DNA from: Rossellomorea sp036867415
GTDB lineage: Bacteria; Bacillota; Bacilli; Bacillales; Bacillaceae_B
Length of the DNA: 64,000 nt
Direction: 5' to 3'
NCBI RefSeq assembly: GCF_036867415.1
Contig: NZ_JBAJHU010000002.1
Span: forward strand, 496,001-560,000
Position 1 is the first letter of the stretch; the number at the start of each line of letters is the position of its first letter. The notes under the pieces were generated by a model that ran no database searches, was not told the DNA's origin, and saw only the letters and a program-made list of their open reading frames with translations. The position numbers were made by a program, and so were the translations under genes. Positions 28,916 to 39,500 of this stretch are shown piece after piece.

Positions 28916-30160
28916 TCAATTATTATCTTGGTCTTTTTCTAACTCTTTGTTCAGCTTAATTGCCAGTGTTGACCAAGAGTGGGTTTGATCGACTACCACA
29001 TTGGCTTTTTCTCCTATTTGTACTGCTTTTTCAGGATTTTTATATAGCCACAAAAGTTTAGAAACAATGTCATTCTCATTTTCAGATACATATCCAATAT
29101 CCTGTTTACTAATAATTGTATCTTTTAAATCTGACAGCATTACTATTGGAAGTTTTGCGGCCATGTAATCATACATTTTATTTAGACTAATCCCCCACTT
29201 GTATACTTCTGCATTTTTCATTGAGATAATGCCGACATCTGCATACTTTAGTATATCAGGTATCAATTCTTTTTGAACGGCATCCATAAAGTGAATATTC
29301 CCTACATTTTCATTATTAGCTCTTTTAATCAACTTTTGTTTATCCGGGCCGTCACCGACTAATACAAATTGTATTTTATCTGTATTAGTCTGAACTTGTT
29401 TGGCAATGTTCAATAGCGCATCAAGATTGTTAGCCAAGCTGTGAGCGCCAGTATACATGACGATAAATTTGTTTTCTGCTAATTCATCAAGTTTGGTTTG
29501 AAGATCCAAAGGAAGTTTCCCCATTCCTTTTTCACTGTATCTATTCATATCTACACCATTCGGTAAATATAACACTTTATTCTCATTTACACCTCTAGAT
29601 TTAACATATTGTGGAGCTTTATCAAATAAAACTAGAATTTTGTCAGCTTTTCTATAAAGGAATAATTCTAATTTAGATAATACCTTTACAATAGGATTAT
29701 TTGGTGAAACTTTCCCTAAATCAATTAATGATTGCGGCCATAAGTCTCTTTCTTCAAAATAAAACAGCGCTTCGGTTTTTTGGGCTAAACGATATGCCGA
29801 AAGAGCAGCAAGCGGATGCATTAAAGACCCAATAACTACATCCGGTTTTTCTTTAAAACTTAAAGCAATTTTATTAACTCTTTTCGAATAAGCAAGTATA
29901 TTTAATACACGCTTGTGATCGTTTTTATGATAAGAAGGGGTTTTAATCCAAACAAATTCAACCCCTTCATATGATTGCACCTGGAATTGTTCTCCTGTAG
30001 AATACTGCTTTTCTTCTACTCGTTTTTGATGATTGAATGAAGCAGCAAATATTGTCACTTCATGGCCTAATTTCACTAATTCTTTTCCTAAATCAAAGTG
30101 TCTTGTAATGCCGGAAGAATTAGGGCCAACTGCATAATGATTATAGATCCAAATTTTCAA
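28916..30160 (-). CDS. Glycosyltransferase family 4 (WbuB-like)
   Basis: 414 aa, GT-B fold. The N-terminus KIWIYNHYAVGPNSSGITRHFDL is typical of WbuB-type enzymes. C-terminal domain with VMYTGAHSLANNLDALL, FVLVGDGPDKQKL and the nucleotide-binding region around YMAAKLPIVM. Starts at TTG after AGAGG. WbuB homologues transfer N-acetylfucosamine-type residues in O-antigen synthesis; the donor here is unknown. Predicted cytoplasmic/peripheral membrane enzyme. Confidence 0.87.
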   Translation of the reverse strand: MKIWIYNHYAVGPNSSGITRHFDLGKELVKLGHEVTIFAASFNHQKRVEEKQYSTGEQFQVQSYEGVEFVWIKTPSYHKNDHKRVLNILAYSKRVNKIALSFKEKPDVVIGSLMHPLAALSAYRLAQKTEALFYFEERDLWPQSLIDLGKVSPNNPIVKVLSKLELFLYRKADKILVLFDKAPQYVKSRGVNENKVLYLPNGVDMNRYSEKGMGKLPLDLQTKLDELAENKFIVMYTGAHSLANNLDALLNIAKQVQTNTDKIQFVLVGDGPDKQKLIKRANNENVGNIHFMDAVQKELIPDILKYADVGIISMKNAEVYKWGISLNKMYDYMAAKLPIVMLSDLKDTIISKQDIGYVSENENDIVSKLLWLYKNPEKAVQIGEKANVVVDQTHSWSTLAIKLNKELEKDQDNN

Positions 30161-30176
30161 TACAAAAACCTCTTCA

Positions 30177-30887
30177 TCATTGATTTCTTAGAAGTTGATC
30201 ACTTGGTACTTCACGTAGTCTTCTTGCAGGAGAGCCAACAACTATTTCTTCCTTATTGACATCCTTAGTTACTGTACTTCCTGCAGCCACAGCCCCATCC
30301 TCTTCTATTACTTTGCCTGGTAAGATTGTGGAATTTGCTCCAATTCTTCCGCCGTCTTTTATTGTCACACCTTTAAATTTGTCATACCTTTCTTTACTTC
30401 TAGCCATAAAATTATCATTGGTTGTGACTACACACGGGGCGATGAAAACATAATTTCCTATTTCTGAGTACGCTGTAATGTAACAGTTTGTTTCCAACTT
30501 ACAGTTAGAGCCTACGGTACAGTCGTTCTCAACAGCTGCCCCTCTTCCAACAATCGTACGGGCTCCAATTGTAACCCTTTCTCTAACAGTTGCTAAGTCA
30601 GCAATAAAAACTTCATCACTAATAACTGCATTCGCATACACTATTGAAGAAGTTCCTATAGTAACCCCTTTTCCAATTATCGTGGGTGGTAATTCTTTCG
30701 AGTCAGGTAGTATTGAAGCTTTCGCCCTTGTCGGTTGTTTCCCAATGACTACATTATCCTGAATGATACAGTAATCCCCAACTTCTACTCCATTATATAT
30801 AACAACATTGTTTCCTATAGTGACATTTTCCCCTAATTTAACATTATCACCAATGACTACATTATTGCCTTTATTTAAAGTTTGCAT
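30177..30887 (-). CDS. Left-handed beta-helix acyltransferase, WbpD-like N-acetyltransferase
   Basis: 236 aa dominated by hexapeptide repeats (IGDNVKLGENVTIGNNVVIYNG..., IVGRGAAVENDCTVGSNCKLE), ending KEEIVVGSPARRL as in sugar O/N-acetyltransferases. With the WbpA-, WbpB-, WbpE- and WbpI-type genes in the same cluster it fits acetylation of the 3-amino group of UDP-GlcNAc3N-uronate. The substrate is inference. Longer than WbpD (about 190 aa) because of extra N-terminal coils. The active-site His cannot be assigned with certainty. Confidence 0.75.
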   Translation of the reverse strand: MQTLNKGNNVVIGDNVKLGENVTIGNNVVIYNGVEVGDYCIIQDNVVIGKQPTRAKASILPDSKELPPTIIGKGVTIGTSSIVYANAVISDEVFIADLATVRERVTIGARTIVGRGAAVENDCTVGSNCKLETNCYITAYSEIGNYVFIAPCVVTTNDNFMARSKERYDKFKGVTIKDGGRIGANSTILPGKVIEEDGAVAAGSTVTKDVNKEEIVVGSPARRLREVPSDQLLRNQ

Positions 30888-30906
30888 ATAACGACTACCT
30901 TTCCCT

Positions 30907-32772
30907 TTATAATTGTTTAATTGGATTTAGCAATAAACCGTTATTTACTTCATCCAATTCTGAATACTTATTATTTGCAATATCTAAAAGAACTTCTCTT
31001 AGTTTCGGTTTGTCTTCTAATAAGTCACTGATAAGGAGTAAAATTTCTTGCGCATTTATATTAGTTGACTTTCCAATGTATATCTTTTCAAATACTTGTT
31101 TAGGATGTATTTCATCATGATTTAAGATTTCTTCATATAATTTTTCCCCTGGTCTCATTCCTGTGAAATTTATCTTAATTTCATCTTTAGTAAATCCAGA
31201 TAATCTGATTAAATTTGTAGCAAGATCAACTATTTTTACTGGTTCACCCATATCCAGCACAAATATTTCGCCACCTCTCGCCAGGGCACTTGCTTGGATA
31301 ACCAGTCTTGATGCTTCTGGAATCGTCATAAAGTATCTAGTCATATCAGGGTGAGTTATAGTAAGTGGGCCGCCATTCGCGATTTGTTTTTTAAACAGGG
31401 GTACCACACTACCTCTACTTCCCAATACATTACCAAAACGAACCGCCACAAATCTTGTGGTACTAAATTTAGCCAAGTCTTGAATAATAATTTCGGCTAC
31501 TCTTTTTGAAGCACCCATTACGCTTGTCGGGTTAACCGCTTTATCAGTAGACACCATTACAAATGTGCCTACACCAGCAGCGTCTGAAGCTTCAGCTACA
31601 TTTTTAGTACCGTAAATATTATTCTTAACAGCTTCTTCCGGGTTTCTTTCCATTAATGGAACATGCTTATGTGCAGCAGCATGATAAACGATGGACGGCT
31701 TGTACTTCTGCATGATTTCATACATCTTCTCACGGTCTTGGATGTCTGCAATTTCTGTCAGTAGTTCGATACTATCTTGATATTTTGACCTTAATTCCAT
31801 TTCAATTGTATAAATACTGTTTTCCCCATGTCCTAAAAGAATTACCGTTCTAGGATTAAACTTACATATTTGTCTGCATAATTCTGATCCGATCGAACCG
31901 CCAGCTCCGGTAATGAGAACAACTTTATTATCAACTTTGTCTACAATTCCTTCTACATCTAACTCTACAGGTTCTCTACCAAGTAAATCTTCAATTGAAA
32001 CATCTCTGATTTCATTTATTGAGACTTTTCCGGCTGCAAGATCCCCAATCATTGGAAGAATCTGCACATCATTGCAAACCTTCTTAGCTTCAGTGATAAT
32101 GCTGTTCAATCTTGCTTTAGTCAAGGAAGGTATAGCAATAACAATATGGTCAATATTATAATTTTTAGCGACTACCTTCAAGTCCTCTACAGAACCGGCT
32201 ACCGGTAAGTTCCCTATTTTTAAATGTTGGACCTTTGTATTGTCATCGAGAAATGCCACAGGCTGCAAATCTGTACTTGGGTGATCCCTTAATTGACCTA
32301 GCAGCATTCTTCCAGTAGAGCCTGCACCAATTATTAGTGTCCTCTTTAGTTTAACCGGCTTTTTTTCTTTTGATTTAATTGTAAATGCTACCGATTGAGT
32401 GAAGCGAACCCAGAAACGAACCCCGCCTAACAATAAAATGTGGAGCATATACGTTAATGATAGCCCTCGAAAATAAATATTATCAAAGGCGAATTTTTGC
32501 ACTATTGCTGTTACAACTATGGAAGAGGTAACGACCATAAAGAGTCCTACAAGCTCATCCATACTTGCATATCTCCAAACTTTTCTATACAATCCGAACA
32601 CGTAAGAAAATAGATGATGAGTAACTAGTAAGGTAATTGAGGTGATAATAATCATATCATCTACAATATATGCTGAAAAAGGGTTTAAAAAAAAGTGGGA
32701 CATATATATCGAAAACAATACTATTATTGAATCAATGAAAAACAAGGAAACCATTCTTGTTTTATAATTCAT
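30907..32772 (-). CDS. Membrane nucleotide-sugar 4,6-dehydratase (CapD/FlaA1/PglF/EpsC family)
   Basis: 621 aa. Four N-terminal membrane helices (to about 115), a first nucleotide-binding domain (IIGAGSTGRMLLGQL, about 145) and an SDR domain (LITGAGGSIGSELCRQI, about 288). The VSTDKAVNPTSVMGASKR motif has Met where classical SDRs have Tyr, as is normal for this family. Likely reaction: UDP-GlcNAc to UDP-4-keto-6-deoxy sugar, supplying a deoxysugar precursor. SD AGGAGG. First gene of the transcript running to the initiating transferase. The downstream aminotransferase/reductase for this sugar is not obvious in the window. Confidence 0.92.
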   Translation of the reverse strand: MNYKTRMVSLFFIDSIIVLFSIYMSHFFLNPFSAYIVDDMIIITSITLLVTHHLFSYVFGLYRKVWRYASMDELVGLFMVVTSSIVVTAIVQKFAFDNIYFRGLSLTYMLHILLLGGVRFWVRFTQSVAFTIKSKEKKPVKLKRTLIIGAGSTGRMLLGQLRDHPSTDLQPVAFLDDNTKVQHLKIGNLPVAGSVEDLKVVAKNYNIDHIVIAIPSLTKARLNSIITEAKKVCNDVQILPMIGDLAAGKVSINEIRDVSIEDLLGREPVELDVEGIVDKVDNKVVLITGAGGSIGSELCRQICKFNPRTVILLGHGENSIYTIEMELRSKYQDSIELLTEIADIQDREKMYEIMQKYKPSIVYHAAAHKHVPLMERNPEEAVKNNIYGTKNVAEASDAAGVGTFVMVSTDKAVNPTSVMGASKRVAEIIIQDLAKFSTTRFVAVRFGNVLGSRGSVVPLFKKQIANGGPLTITHPDMTRYFMTIPEASRLVIQASALARGGEIFVLDMGEPVKIVDLATNLIRLSGFTKDEIKINFTGMRPGEKLYEEILNHDEIHPKQVFEKIYIGKSTNINAQEILLLISDLLEDKPKLREVLLDIANNKYSELDEVNNGLLLNPIKQL

Positions 32773-32937
32773 TTATAATCCTCCTTGATAAAACACTTTA
32801 AAATTCCAATTTGTATTATATCACAATCCGTCAATTCATGTTGTAGTTAAAATAACTTATTATTGATTACTATTAACTCAAAAAGAACTATTGAAACTGG
32901 TTTTTTATTACATTTTTAGAATTTTCCGAAGAATATT

Positions 32938-32977
32938 AAAAAAGCTAATACCATAAGATAATCTTACGATATTAGCC
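32938..32977 (-). terminator. Terminator of the glucosaminidase-repeat gene
   Basis: Imperfect stem GCTAATAccaTAAGAT / ATCTTAcgaTATTAGC with a T-run (TTTTTT) on the minus strand, just after the stop codon. Confidence 0.75.
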
Positions 32978-32986
32978 GAAAAGTTT

Positions 32987-35900
32987 TTATAGTGTTTTAT
33001 ACAATGGAATCTCAAATCTTAATGTATAGGATTCCAATAAGCCGTACAACTTACTAATACTGAAGGTTTGCTTATAAGCCCATCCAATATCTGTCGCGTA
33101 TTGATGAGTACCTGGCACGTCAGGATTCCATCTCATTTTATATAGTGTATTTTGCTGGTAGCTTCGCACATCTTCATCCGGGTTGATATAACTTTCCGAA
33201 ATGAATTTTGCGCCACCTATAATCGCGGATTCAACCGAGAACCACCCTTCTTTATATGCAGTTTCTGCACCGCATCTTAACGCACAATTATCGAATGCCC
33301 CTATTCCATACATGTTATACACTACTTTAGGTTCTACTTTTTCTCCGTTTACTTCAGTAACTAGTACACCTTTTGCCAAATCAGATGTGCCGTTTCCAGT
33401 TTCCAGTAAAGCGTGAGAAATTAAGTACAGTTCATTTACACCGAAGATTTCTCCTGCATCAATAAAACTCTTACCTGTGTTTTTTAGAATACCTTTGTTA
33501 TAAAGTATTTTAGAATTTATTTCTTGCGCTTCCACATCTGCGCCTTTAGATAAGTCGAGGAATTGATAATAGGCAGAACTAGTCTTATCAAAGTTATTTG
33601 GATCTAAATAATACAGGGTATCAGTTGGACTGGCGTTTACCCAATATTTATTATAAGTAATTTCATACCAAACTTCGTTTTTGTTATTAATTACCTTATC
33701 TAGAATATAGACCTTTTGACCTTTTTCTAATTCTCCAATTATCCAGCAATCATCTCCGCACGTTGTACTTGGACCGCCTCTTACTCTCCAGCCGCTTTCT
33801 TTGACTATGCCATACGTAGGATTGTTGGGATTGTCTAATTGCAATGCATCCCAACGCACATACGCAGGGTAATCATTATCCGTTTGTGGAGAAGTATTCA
33901 TTTGAATGTCCAGCATTTCATCAAGAGTGTAATTGTAATTATTATTATTATACACATATCTTTTTGTTGGTATCTTTTCAACATATTGGTTTTTTATGAA
34001 GCCTTCTCTGCTTCCTATGTCTACTTTAATCCAATCGCCGATATCACCAATCACTTTATACTCTTTCCCTTTCAGTAAGGTAGCAAAGGAAACGGATGTT
34101 CCTGAGGAAACATCATATACAGCAATGTTAACTGTAGGTTTGACTATACCTGTATAATCAATGACTCCTTCTAAAGCATTACCTATTTTAGGGTTTTGAA
34201 TTGGTTCTGTCTGAGGAGTGCTGACATAGGCAATTATGTTGCTGAAGTTTATTTTGTGAAAATATTTATTACTGGTATTCAGCATAGGGAATGATTCGCC
34301 TTTGTCAAGGTACCCAATGATTTCTTTTGCACTTTCTGACGAATATACTGGCTTTTTCTCAACAGTTTTAAAGTGATCTACGTTATCAAATAATAATGCT
34401 GCATAAGCATCTGATATATATCCAATTCTCCCAGCTAAATCAACCCGGAACCATGAACCTATATCACTTATCATTGGATATTCATTTCCCTTATAAATAC
34501 TGCCAAACTGAACTAATTTACCAGATGTATTATCATAGACTGCTATATTTTCAGTTGGTGTAAAGTTCTTGCCTGAGTTAGTATAGCCAGTGTTTGCATT
34601 TTTAATGGTATACCCTGGAGCAGGCTTTGTATAATTCTTTTGAACATACCCTACTTCATTACCAAATTTAATCTGATGCCAGCCGCCTGTGTCACCAATT
34701 CTATGATATTCCTGTGAACTATCTACCGCTCCAACTCTTTCCAACCTGTCATTTCTCTTAACATATACAGCAGTTCGAGTTGTAGGTTCAAAATAATTGA
34801 TATTGGTATTAAATTCAGCAGTAATATCTTTTTCTCTTACATAACCTATCCTGTTGAGGAAATCAATTCTATACCAATCTCCAATATCGTACACCATTGG
34901 AAAGCTGATATTGTCATAGATAGATCCAAACTGTTCTAATTTCCCAGATGATTTATCGTAAACTGCTATATTGGTATTAGGTTTGAACTTAGTAATCTTT
35001 TCCCAATTAGGATTACTTTTGTTCTGGATCGTACTTCCATCGGAGGGGATCGTATATTGTTTATTTATATATCCGATATAATTTCCAAATTCAACCTTAT
35101 ACCACCCACCCATGTCAGATAAGTGTTTGAATTCCTGTCCTGCATCAACAGCTCCGGATTTTACCAGCTTTGAATCAACTTTAATGTATAAAGCTGTTCT
35201 GCTTGCTACCTTAAAATAATCAGAATTACTTATACTAATTTGTTTTGAAGTATCAGCTGTTTGTGTGGATGCTGTAGTTGTCTTCAAGGAAGTCTGTGGT
35301 GTAATAGAAGATTCCACCGTATCTGAAACTGTTGTTTCTTTTGAAGTTAAATCTGTACTTTGTGTCGTATCTATTTCGGTTTCTGTCTCTTTAGAAACAG
35401 CTACTTTCCCTTCTTCTCCCAAGAAGTTTAAAATATAAAAATCGTTTTCTTTCGAAGCTTCTATAGAAACTGAAGTTTCAATACTACCAATTACTTCTTC
35501 ATTTCTATCATGGATAATCGTTCCTTTTTCTAAAACTATCGTCTCAATATTATCAGTTAAAGCTATAGGCGATTCTTTTATTGTCTCTTCTGGTACATTT
35601 CCAGATACATCAGCCATATTAATATAATATAATTTATTACCTATCATGACTTCGTACCAATCATCTTTTACAGCATGAAATTTATACGTATTATCTCTGT
35701 ATAAGTAGGCAATAACTTCTGCATTATTTTGTGGTGTTGCGTAAATTGGAGTTTGCTTGGTAGTAAGAAAATATTCATCTTTGATAGTCACTTCAAGGAT
35801 TTTTTCTTCTTCTACACTTTCTGTCCCTGAACCGTCTCCCACTTCCGATTCATCTACAGGCTCGTCCGGATTGGGGCTATTGGTTGGCTTAACCTTTTTC

Positions 35901-36394
35901 ACTTGAATATATACTTCCTTACCATTCATGTCCATGTAATATTTAATGAACTCCCCGTCCTCTTCTGAACGATGAGAAGCTAATAAACTATTACTTTCAA
36001 TTGAGCCTATTACAATTCCATTTTCATAAAGTGCAGTAGTTTCATTTACTTGATAATCTACTAAATTACTTGAAATGAGCGAACTACTCTCCACATTATC
36101 AACCACGTTGATTAGTTGAATGGCCTCTCTATCTACCTGGTATTGTTCATTGCCTATAGAAATATAGACTTTATCTTCATCTTCTTCCGGTACGTAAACC
36201 AGTAAAGTAACTCCACTATGTAAATTACCGAAAAGTTTTCCCGCGGCATCCTTGATTGTAGTCTCTTGAACTGTTTTAGCCTCCCATATTTCTTGAGAAG
36301 AATTCAAGGCTAAGGCATTATTAGAGAAATTAAAGAAAATAAAACCAAAGAATAGTGTGAAAATGACTAGGTGAAATATTTTTTTTAGAAACAT
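32987..36394 (-). CDS. Large secreted SH3-repeat protein with C-terminal glucosaminidase domain
   Basis: 1135 aa. Signal peptide (MFLKKIFHLVIFTLFFGFIF), two or three diverged N-terminal SH3-like units, a Thr/Ser-rich linker (about 340-400), and three alternating A/B repeat pairs of about 60 aa each. A-type: TRTAxYxK..L.xGAVD...GWxxxxFGNxxGYxxxxYT. B-type: NIAVYDxSSGKLxQFGSIY...DIGxWxRxDxxxRIGYI. A classical SH3b unit (GWRVRGGPSTTCG) and a glucosaminidase/LytD-like lysozyme domain (ELYLISHALLETGNGTSDLAKG, catalytic Glu) follow. Start ATG 36394 chosen for its signal peptide. Likely cell-wall hydrolase. Own terminator. Confidence 0.85.
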   Translation of the reverse strand: MFLKKIFHLVIFTLFFGFIFFNFSNNALALNSSQEIWEAKTVQETTIKDAAGKLFGNLHSGVTLLVYVPEEDEDKVYISIGNEQYQVDREAIQLINVVDNVESSSLISSNLVDYQVNETTALYENGIVIGSIESNSLLASHRSEEDGEFIKYYMDMNGKEVYIQVKKVKPTNSPNPDEPVDESEVGDGSGTESVEEEKILEVTIKDEYFLTTKQTPIYATPQNNAEVIAYLYRDNTYKFHAVKDDWYEVMIGNKLYYINMADVSGNVPEETIKESPIALTDNIETIVLEKGTIIHDRNEEVIGSIETSVSIEASKENDFYILNFLGEEGKVAVSKETETEIDTTQSTDLTSKETTVSDTVESSITPQTSLKTTTASTQTADTSKQISISNSDYFKVASRTALYIKVDSKLVKSGAVDAGQEFKHLSDMGGWYKVEFGNYIGYINKQYTIPSDGSTIQNKSNPNWEKITKFKPNTNIAVYDKSSGKLEQFGSIYDNISFPMVYDIGDWYRIDFLNRIGYVREKDITAEFNTNINYFEPTTRTAVYVKRNDRLERVGAVDSSQEYHRIGDTGGWHQIKFGNEVGYVQKNYTKPAPGYTIKNANTGYTNSGKNFTPTENIAVYDNTSGKLVQFGSIYKGNEYPMISDIGSWFRVDLAGRIGYISDAYAALLFDNVDHFKTVEKKPVYSSESAKEIIGYLDKGESFPMLNTSNKYFHKINFSNIIAYVSTPQTEPIQNPKIGNALEGVIDYTGIVKPTVNIAVYDVSSGTSVSFATLLKGKEYKVIGDIGDWIKVDIGSREGFIKNQYVEKIPTKRYVYNNNNYNYTLDEMLDIQMNTSPQTDNDYPAYVRWDALQLDNPNNPTYGIVKESGWRVRGGPSTTCGDDCWIIGELEKGQKVYILDKVINNKNEVWYEITYNKYWVNASPTDTLYYLDPNNFDKTSSAYYQFLDLSKGADVEAQEINSKILYNKGILKNTGKSFIDAGEIFGVNELYLISHALLETGNGTSDLAKGVLVTEVNGEKVEPKVVYNMYGIGAFDNCALRCGAETAYKEGWFSVESAIIGGAKFISESYINPDEDVRSYQQNTLYKMRWNPDVPGTHQYATDIGWAYKQTFSISKLYGLLESYTLRFEIPLYKTL

Positions 36395-36496
36395 ATTGTA
36401 CTTTTTCCTCTCCCTTCCAAAATCATTATACAATCTACCCACCCAATAATGAACAGTTTTCTGTAAAAATGAAACAATGAAATTTTTTCCAATAAA

Positions 36497-36530
36497 ATAA
36501 GACTGCTATTTAGTAGTATAGCAGTCTTAT
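36497..36530 (-). terminator. Terminator of the M14-repeat protein gene
   Basis: Perfect 12-bp stem ATAAGACTGCTA / TAGCAGTCTTAT followed by TTTATT on the minus strand. Confidence 0.85.
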
Positions 36531-36534
36531 CTCC

Positions 36535-39500
36535 CTAACGTTTATTTCGATTTTTATATGCCTCTTGAGCTAACAGTAATCCAACAGCTTTATTTTCTCT
36601 CCATATAGTTGGATAATTCCTTAATGGAACTGGCCTTGGACCTACATAAGGGGATACCTCAGGTGTAAACGCCGGCCTTTTGAATTGATCGATGAACCAG
36701 TCATCATACGCTCCAATTGGTTCAGGTGACGGAGCAAGTAATCTATAACCCGTTTCATTACTTAACAAATTCGCAATATATTTATTCTTTTCCATTAATT
36801 CAGGATCATTTAGCCTATAACTCCAATAAATCATCGCTCCAGACGAGTGATAAGCGACAGCTGTTTTAAAGTCTTTTTTCATTGTGAAATTATAAAGAGC
36901 TTTACTTTCCGGTTCACTTAAAGGGCTTGGTCCCTTGTAATCTTGAGGAGAAGGTTTGGTAGCCCCTCTTTTAATTGACCAGCCTGTAGGATACTGACGA
37001 TTTAGGTCTACCCCTCTTACATTCGCTTTCCAGGAAGAGAAATCTCTGCTCCCTCCATTAAGCTTTAGAACATATTCTGGATTTTTTGCACTGCCCGCCC
37101 CTAATTGATTTAATGTAACACCATCAGGATTAACCATAGGCACAAACCACAGTGATGTTGAATTCAATACATTTCTGACATTATACCCGTCAAACGTTTG
37201 ATCTTTCATATAATGCATTGCATATTGGTCAATCATTTCCATCAATATGTTGGTTGTTATATGTTCTCTAGCGTGATGAGAACCATTTATCATTATTTCT
37301 GTCTTGCCTGTCCCTAGCTTCAACGCATATATATTACGTTTATCAACCGAATTCCCAATTACTTCTTTTCGTAAAATATCTGAATATTGCAGCACAAGGT
37401 TGTTAATATCTTTCTGCATTTCTTTATAAGTATATACTTGGTTTGGATTCACCAAATCTTTGATTATTCTATCTGAGTATTCTTCCTTTATATAACCAAT
37501 CCTGCCCAAGAAATCTACTTTTAGCCAGCTACCTATATCCCCTACTATCGGGAAATTCTCCCCGTTATAAATTGATCCAAACTGGACAAGTTTTCCAGAA
37601 GTGTTATCATATACGGCTATATTTTTATTAACCTTTACGTTTATTATCCCTTTGGACGTATAAGGACTTTTATTTTTATAAGCTGGGGATAACGCAGGTT
37701 CAGTAAAATCTTCATTTATATAAGCAACAGTATTCCCGAAATCTACTTGATGCCAATCACCATAATCCTGAATTCTTGAATAAACCTGATTTTCATCTAC
37801 CGCTCCAGCTCTTATTAACTTGCCATCCTGTTTGATATACAGTGCAGTTCTGGTTGTTGGTTGAAAATATTTAATATCATCTGTGAATACTTTCTTAACA
37901 TCTGATTCTCTTATATATCCTATTCTTCCTAATACATCTACTCTCAGCCAAGCTCCAATGTCGCTAATAATCGGATACTTAATTCCTGCGTATAAACTAC
38001 CAAATTGAATTAGTTTACCAGAGGTATTATCATACACTGCAATATTTTTATCAGGAGTAACGTTTAACACAGAATTTTTCAAGTTGCTATTAAGATTTTT
38101 TACTGAGCCTGCATTAAAAATAGCTTGTGTGTATTTCTCTTTAACATAACCAAAATCATCACCGAATCTCACTTGATGCCAATCACCGTAATCAACTACT
38201 CTAGGGTAGATTTCTCCCGTCTCAACAGCTCCAGCTCTTTCTAAGCTTCCATTTACTTTTATATAAATAGCTGTGCGTTCAACTGGACTAAAAAATTTAG
38301 TCTGTTCATTCAATATTTGTTTTACGTCAGATTCCCTTATGTACCCTACTCTTCCTGATAAATCGATTCTAAACCAATCACCTATATCAGATATAATAGA
38401 ATACTCAATACCTTCATATATCGAAGCATATTGTTTTAATTTCCCACTACTATTATCGTAAACAGCTATGTTTTTATTCGGAATTACTCTATTAATTGAA
38501 TCTGAGTAATTTTTATTCAGATTATTTATCTCTGATGAATCAAGTATAGGTATGGTATATTTTTCTTTTACAAAGCCTGTTATACCGCCAAACTTAATCT
38601 GATGCCAATCCCCATAGTCACTTATTCGAGGGTATACTTCTCCTTCTTCTACAGCACCTGCCCTAACTAATTTTCCATTTTCTTTAATATAAATGGCTGT
38701 CCTGGTTGTTGGTTTGAAGAAGTTAATATGTGATGGAAAAGACACTTCTACATCCGACTTTTCAACGTAGCCCATTCTTCCTGCAAAATTTATTAATAGC
38801 CATCCATTAGTTTCTGAGTCTATCATATATTTTGTGTTTTCTAAAATTCTTCCTAATACTTCAGAAGAGGTGCTTGCCTCACCATATACTCTAATATTTT
38901 GTGGTGTAGAAAAAGTTCTTTTCTGTCCATTATATGAATCATTAATCTTAGACTTTTCTACCTCTTCAAATGTAGCAGGAACAGTATAACTCTTATTAAT
39001 ATAAGCGGTGGTGCTTCCAAATCTTACTTCGTGCCAATCCCCATAATCAGATAATCTCTTAAAGATTTTTCCTTTTTCTAATGATCCTTTGTTTAATAGT
39101 TTCCCATCTACTTTTATGTAAACAGCTGTTCTTGTCGATACTTTAAATAAGTTATTTGAGAAATCATACGCTTTCTGAGTTTTACTGATCTCTGCATCCT
39201 GACTTGCATCCGAGCCAGTGTCTGGTACATTTTCCTCTTGGATAGTATCATTCTTTACACCTTCACCAGCGGTTTCATCCACTTCTTCACTGTTGCTATC
39301 TACTAAAATCTCACTATTTCCTGTTGATTCTTCAGGGGAATGGTCACCTAAAGGGTTGGTATTATTAGCAGGTTCATCTAAATCAGTGGAAGTCGTTTGT
39401 TCTCCAGGGGTATCATTGTTATCCCCAGCAGCATCTGTTTCTTTAGAGATCGTTTCTTGTTGTTCATCAATAGTATTCCTATTAATACTATCTTTTTCTA